NCBI RefSeq assembly: GCF_001509405.1
Contig: NZ_CP011502.1
Location: 2,790,001 to 2,854,000 of the forward strand
Reading direction: 5' to 3'
DNA: 64,000 nucleotides
DNA from: Aeromicrobium erythreum
Lineage (GTDB): Bacteria; Actinomycetota; Actinomycetes; Propionibacteriales; Nocardioidaceae
In this document: piece after piece, positions 61,162 to 64,000 of the stretch
How the letters are laid out: each line of letters starts with the position of its first letter
Numbering within the stretch: position 1 is the stretch's first letter
Notes under the pieces: model-generated
What the model saw: only the letters and a program-made list of their open reading frames with translations
Databases searched by the model: none
What the model was told of the DNA's origin: nothing
Program-made: the position numbers and the translations under genes

Positions 61162-61560
61162 TCACAGACGACGGTGCTTGGGCGGGCGGCAGCCGTTGTG
61201 CGGGCTGGGGGTGACGTCGGAGATGGTGCCGACCTCGATGCCGACGCCGCTCAGCGACCGGATCGCCGTCTCGCGACCCGAGCCCGGGCCCTTCACGAAG
61301 ACGTCGACCTTCTTCATCCCGTGCTCCATCGCCTGGCGACCGGCGGCCTCGGCCGCCATGCCCGCCGCGAAGGGCGTGGACTTGCGCGAGCCCTTGAAGC
61401 CGACGGTTCCGCCGGAGGCCCACGCGATCACGGCGCCCGAGGGGTCCGTGATCGTCACGTGCGTGTTGTTGAACGTGCTCTTGATGTGGGCCTGGCCCTG
61501 AACGACGTTCTTCTTCTCCTTGCGGCGCACCTTCTTGGCGCCGGTGTTCTTCGGAGGCAT
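61162..61560 (-). CDS. rpsK: 30S ribosomal protein S11
   Basis: A 132-residue S11 starting [19 protein letters not shown]. The conserved body contains [18 protein letters not shown] and [20 protein letters not shown], and ends in the C-terminal [14 protein letters not shown]. It is 5 nt downstream of rpsM and belongs to the same operon. Confidence 0.98.
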   Translation of the reverse strand: MPPKNTGAKKVRRKEKKNVVQGQAHIKSTFNNTHVTITDPSGAVIAWASGGTVGFKGSRKSTPFAAGMAAEAAGRQAMEHGMKKVDVFVKGPGSGRETAIRSLSGVGIEVGTISDVTPSPHNGCRPPKHRRL

Positions 61561-61565
61561 CTAGA

Positions 61566-61934
61566 TCACTTCTTCTTTCCGGCGACGGTGCGCTTCGGAC
61601 CCTTGCGGGTGCGCGCGTTGGTCTTCGTGCGCTGGCCGCGGACGGGCAGGTGCGCACGGTGGCGACGGCCCTGGTACGAACCGATCTCCATCTTGCGACG
61701 GATGTCGGCCGTGACCTCACGGCGCAGGTCGCCCTCGACCTGGTAGTTGGCCTCGATGTGGTCACGCAGCGCGACGAGGTGGTCGTCGGTCAGCTCGTGG
61801 ACCCGCAGGTCGGGGCTGATGCCGGTGGCGGCGAGGGTGTCGGTGGCGCGGGTGCGCCCGACGCCGAAGATGTAGGTGAGTGCGATCTCGATGCGCTTGT
61901 CGCGCGGGAGATCGACTCCGACGAGGCGTGCCAT
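61566..61934 (-). CDS. rpsM: 30S ribosomal protein S13
   Basis: A 122-residue S13 starting [30 protein letters not shown]. The C-terminal [23 protein letters not shown] contacts tRNA in the P site. It is separated from rpmJ by 189 bp that contain two adjacent hairpins. Confidence 0.98.
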   Translation of the reverse strand: MARLVGVDLPRDKRIEIALTYIFGVGRTRATDTLAATGISPDLRVHELTDDHLVALRDHIEANYQVEGDLRREVTADIRRKMEIGSYQGRRHRAHLPVRGQRTKTNARTRKGPKRTVAGKKK

Positions 61935-61993
61935 GGTGGCAGTTCCTTCCGGTACGGCAGAGGTGTCGTCACCTGAGGCGCCCCAGCTGCCTC

Positions 61994-62045
61994 CAGGACC
62001 CGTTCCTTGGGGGTCCTGAGCCGGGCCCCGGCCTCTGCGCCGGGG
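61994..62045. other. Two adjacent hairpins between rpmJ and rpsM
   Basis: Stem CAGGACCC / GGGTCCTG (61994-62001, 62011-62018) and stem CCCCGGC / GCCGGGG (62026-62032, 62039-62045) follow one another in the unusually long rpmJ-rpsM gap. A partial terminator, processing site or ribosomal-protein regulatory leader is possible. Confidence 0.5.
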
Positions 62046-62123
62046 GTGACCCGCCGCCGGTCCTGTCTCCAGGGGGCGTCGGGAGCCGTCAGATGTTCAG
62101 TGGGTCGCGGTGAAGAAGTGCGA

Positions 62124-62237
62124 TCAGCCCTGGCGCTGCTTGTGCCGGGGGTTCTCGCAGATCACCATGACGCGGCCGTGGCGACGGATCACCTTGCACT
62201 TGTCACAGATCTTCTTCACGCTCGGGTTGACCTTCAT
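62124..62237 (-). CDS. rpmJ: 50S ribosomal protein L36
   Basis: A 37-residue protein (ATG at 62237, TGA at 62124-62126). It begins [20 protein letters not shown] and ends [10 protein letters not shown], matching L36 of the zinc-binding C-x2-C...C-x4-H type (Cys11, Cys14, Cys27, His32). It lies between infA and rpsM as expected. Confidence 0.97.
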   Translation of the reverse strand: MKVNPSVKKICDKCKVIRRHGRVMVICENPRHKQRQG

Positions 62238-62319
62238 CGAGAAGCTCTCTCTTCTTCAGTCTGAACGTGTTCGGTGTGCAGTTGTGGCGTGCTCGACGGT
62301 GTCGTTCCCGACGTGTCGA

Positions 62320-62541
62320 TCACTTGTAGCGGTAGACGATCCGTCCACGGCTGAGGTCGTACGGCGACAGCTCCACCACGACCCGGTCCTCGGGGAGGAT
62401 GCGGATGTAGTGCTGGCGCATCTTGCCGCTGATGTGCGCCAGGACCTTGTGACCGTTGGCCAGCTCGACCCGGAACATCGCGTTCGGGAGTGCCTCGACG
62501 ACAGCACCCTCCATCTCGATGACGCCTTCTTTTTTCGCCAT
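62320..62541 (-). CDS. infA: Translation initiation factor IF-1
   Basis: A 73-residue OB-fold protein. [41 protein letters not shown] and the C-terminal [13 protein letters not shown] are nearly invariant in the family. It binds the 30S A site during initiation. It is the first gene of the infA-rplQ unit in this window; map and adk, often upstream, are not here. Confidence 0.98.
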   Translation of the reverse strand: MAKKEGVIEMEGAVVEALPNAMFRVELANGHKVLAHISGKMRQHYIRILPEDRVVVELSPYDLSRGRIVYRYK

Positions 62542-62675
62542 GGACCTCAGCTTCTCGGTTGATCGTCAGGGACGGCCCGGGCACGCGCGAGGACCCGCGA
62601 CTCCGAGGAGCCGCTTCCGACGAGGGGTGAACCACGAGGGCAGGGGTCGATGCGCCCGACATAGGCCGACAGGGA

Positions 62676-62705
62676 AGTCTACGTCGGTCGGGGCACTCGT
62701 TTCAA
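62676..62705 (-). promoter_or_regulatory. Promoter upstream of infA
   Basis: On the minus strand, TTGAAA (62700-62705) and TAGACT (62676-62681) are 18 nt apart, with a ~135-nt leader to infA. A good vegetative-sigma match that explains expression of the cluster independently of the Lrp gene. Confidence 0.6.
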
Positions 62706-62818
62706 ATCGAGGGTCGGCGGGCGCTGGCACCGCACCGCCGACGCGCGTGAGGATGGGCCGATGAGGCTGGAGAACAACGTCGGCGCGCTCGGCGTCCGGC
62801 CGCCGACGTGAGCGGCGA

Positions 62819-63259
62819 TCAGCCGGTGTAGCGGTCGATGAGGCGCGACAGCACGATCGCGGTATCGGTGTGGTCGACGTTGTCGACCTCGGTGCGCACC
62901 CGCTCGAGCGCCCGCTCCAGGTCGCGCACGTCGCGCGCGACGATCCGCAGGATCGCGTCGGCCTGGCCCGACACGGTGGCGGCCGCGTGGATCTCGGGGA
63001 TCCTCGCGAACGCGGACCCGAGGGCCTCGGGCGTGATCGTGCCGCGACAGTGGACCTCCACGTAGGCCTCGACGGCCCAGCCCATGAGGTCGGGGTCGAC
63101 GACCGCGGTGAAGCCCTTCACGACACCGTCGGCGACGAGCCGGTCGACCCGACGCTTGACCGCCGGGGCCGACAGGCCGACGTCGGCGGCGATCCGGGCG
63201 TAGCCGGCCCGGCCGTCGCGCACGAGGTGGTCGATGATCCGGCGGTCGACGTCGTCCAT
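62819..63259 (-). CDS. Lrp/AsnC-family transcriptional regulator
   Basis: A 146-residue regulator. The N-terminal winged helix-turn-helix has DDVDRRIIDHLVRDGRAGYARIAADVGLSAPAVKRRVDRL (~2-42). The C-terminal RAM/AsnC effector domain has VEVHCRG, IHAAATVSGQADAILRIVARDV and LERALERVRTE. It probably senses an amino acid or a related nitrogen compound. Divergent from the dimethylargininase gene, which it likely controls. The ATG at 63259 is preferred over an in-frame start at 63274. Confidence 0.9.
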   Translation of the reverse strand: MDDVDRRIIDHLVRDGRAGYARIAADVGLSAPAVKRRVDRLVADGVVKGFTAVVDPDLMGWAVEAYVEVHCRGTITPEALGSAFARIPEIHAAATVSGQADAILRIVARDVRDLERALERVRTEVDNVDHTDTAIVLSRLIDRYTG

Positions 63260-63270
63260 GGACCCATGGT

Positions 63271-63376
63271 GCAACGAATCGCCGCCCCTGGCCCCAGAAC
63301 GTCAGGTTCCTGCGCAAGGACGCGCAGTTTCGAACTCTCGGATCACCAGAGCGGCGAACTACGATGGATTCGTTGC
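63271..63376. promoter_or_regulatory. Lrp-ddaH intergenic region with inverted half-sites
   Basis: Perfect 10-bp inverted arms GCAACGAATC (63271-63280) and GATTCGTTGC (63367-63376) bracket the divergent promoter region, 12 bp from the Lrp start and 37 bp from the ddaH start. Paired distant half-sites suit an Lrp-type octamer that bends DNA. Confidence 0.5.
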
Positions 63377-63412
63377 GTCGCAGGGGTGACGCCACTGATC
63401 CAGGAGGTCACC

Positions 63413-64000
63413 GTGACCGTGCTCGAGACCCGTCCCGCCACCCACGTCCCGGCGAGTCCCTCACCCGCGCGCCAGGTCACCCGGACCGCCCGGACCCGCA
63501 CGTACCTCATGTGCGCACCGACCCACTTCGAGGTCACCTACGCGATCAACGCGTGGATGCGGCCGGGGGTCGCCGTCGACCGCCGGCGCGCGCTCGTCCA
63601 GTGGGAGGTGCTGCGCCAGACATACAGCGCGCTGGGCCACCGGGTGCACGTGCTCGACGGGGTGCCCGGCCTGCCCGACATGGTGTTCGCCGCCAACGGC
63701 GCGACGGTCGTCGGTGGGCGCGCGTACGGCGCTCGGTTCCGTCACCCCGAGCGGGCCGCCGAGGCCGTCGAGCACGCCGCCTGGCTCCGGGGGCAGGGCG
63801 TCGCCGTCGCCGACCCCACGCAGACCAACGAGGGCGAGGGCGACTTCCTCGTGCTCGGCTCGATGATCCTGGCGGGCACGGGCTTCCGGACGAGCCTGCA
63901 CGCGCACGTCGAGGCGGCCCGCGTGCTCGACCGTCCGGTCGTCAGCCTGCAGCTCGTCGACCCTCGCTTCTACCACCTCGACACCGCCCTGGCCGTGCTC
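63413..64000 (+). CDS. ddaH: Dimethylargininase/amidinotransferase-family hydrolase (3' end outside window)
   Basis: A reading frame that starts with GTG at 63413 (AGGAGG 5 nt upstream) and runs to the window edge, about 196 residues. MCAPTHFEVTYAINAWM, DMVFAANG, EGEGDFLV and YHLDTAL match dimethylarginine dimethylaminohydrolase-type members of the amidinotransferase superfamily, with the catalytic His in YHLD. The C-terminal nucleophilic Cys is beyond the edge. It would convert N-methylarginines to citrulline and methylamines, or act on a related guanidino compound. It is divergent from an Lrp regulator. Confidence 0.83.
   Translation, partial: MTVLETRPATHVPASPSPARQVTRTARTRTYLMCAPTHFEVTYAINAWMRPGVAVDRRRALVQWEVLRQTYSALGHRVHVLDGVPGLPDMVFAANGATVVGGRAYGARFRHPERAAEAVEHAAWLRGQGVAVADPTQTNEGEGDFLVLGSMILAGTGFRTSLHAHVEAARVLDRPVVSLQLVDPRFYHLDTALAVL

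Overview
The window is very GC-rich, with tightly packed, often 4-nt-overlapping genes, many GTG starts, and actinobacterial families (DUF3027, DUF2530, DUF5709, hexameric-type citrate synthase, an actinobacterial-style infA-rpmJ-rpsM-rpsK-rpsD-rpoA-rplQ cluster). Together these suggest a chromosomal segment of a high-GC actinobacterium, probably of the Nocardioidaceae (Nocardioides/Aeromicrobium-like). The genus is an inference from gene content and style. I saw no tRNA, rRNA, CRISPR or prophage.

Layout. 1-6.2 kb: small housekeeping and envelope genes (partial secreted protein, DUF2530, DUF3027, MFS transporter, YgiD-type dioxygenase, cold-shock-domain protein, YihY-type membrane protein, PemK-like protein). 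6.2-7.7 kb: repeat array 1. 7.7-9.3 kb: acyl-CoA synthetase. 9.4-25.3 kb: an exopolysaccharide/cell-surface locus. It holds an Alg13-like (PssE) domain fused to a polyprenyl-phosphate sugar-1-P transferase, a PssD-type partner, a GT2, a TagD-like cytidylyltransferase, a secreted GH16, an ECF sigma factor with a built-in zinc-binding motif, a Wzz-like protein, a Wzx-like flippase, a Wzy/O-antigen-ligase-like polymerase, a CDP-alcohol phosphatidyltransferase, and two tandem secreted fibrinogen-like/beta-propeller proteins. 25.4-29.9 kb: DUF779 protein, aldehyde dehydrogenase, repeat array 2 and a GAF regulator. 30-32 kb: ABC exporter. 31.8-45 kb: t6A tRNA modification genes (tsaD, tsaB, and tsaE fused to a GNAT domain) with rimI, alr, nnr, glmS and coaA, interrupted by a long palindromic element that carries an IS30-family insertion. 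45-49 kb: a second copy of that element, a GNAT, glmM, rpsI and rplM. 49.3-58.6 kb: gltA, a TadE/TadG pair and secreted or modification enzymes, including truA. 58.8-62.5 kb: ribosomal protein/rpoA cluster. 62.8-64 kb: an Lrp regulator divergent from a truncated dimethylargininase gene.

How the genes work together. The surface locus has the parts for Wzx/Wzy-type glycan assembly: priming transferase, Alg13/Alg14-like transferase, GT2, flippase, polymerase, chain-length regulator and a secreted glycan hydrolase. A CDP-activation/CDP-alcohol transfer pair could add a phospho-alcohol. An 11-nt motif upstream of both fibrinogen-like genes, with a shorter match upstream of the Wzz-like gene, hints at a shared regulon, possibly of the adjacent sigma factor. 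glmS and glmM feed amino-sugar precursors, and alr feeds D-alanine to peptidoglycan.

The most unusual non-coding content is two arrays of ~165-bp nested palindromes with exchangeable hairpin cassettes, and two copies of a long imperfect palindrome. The surface-locus fusion, the GNAT-TsaE fusion and the tandem fibrinogen-like proteins are the most interesting protein-level observations. All comparisons were made by eye on the sequence; no database search was run.
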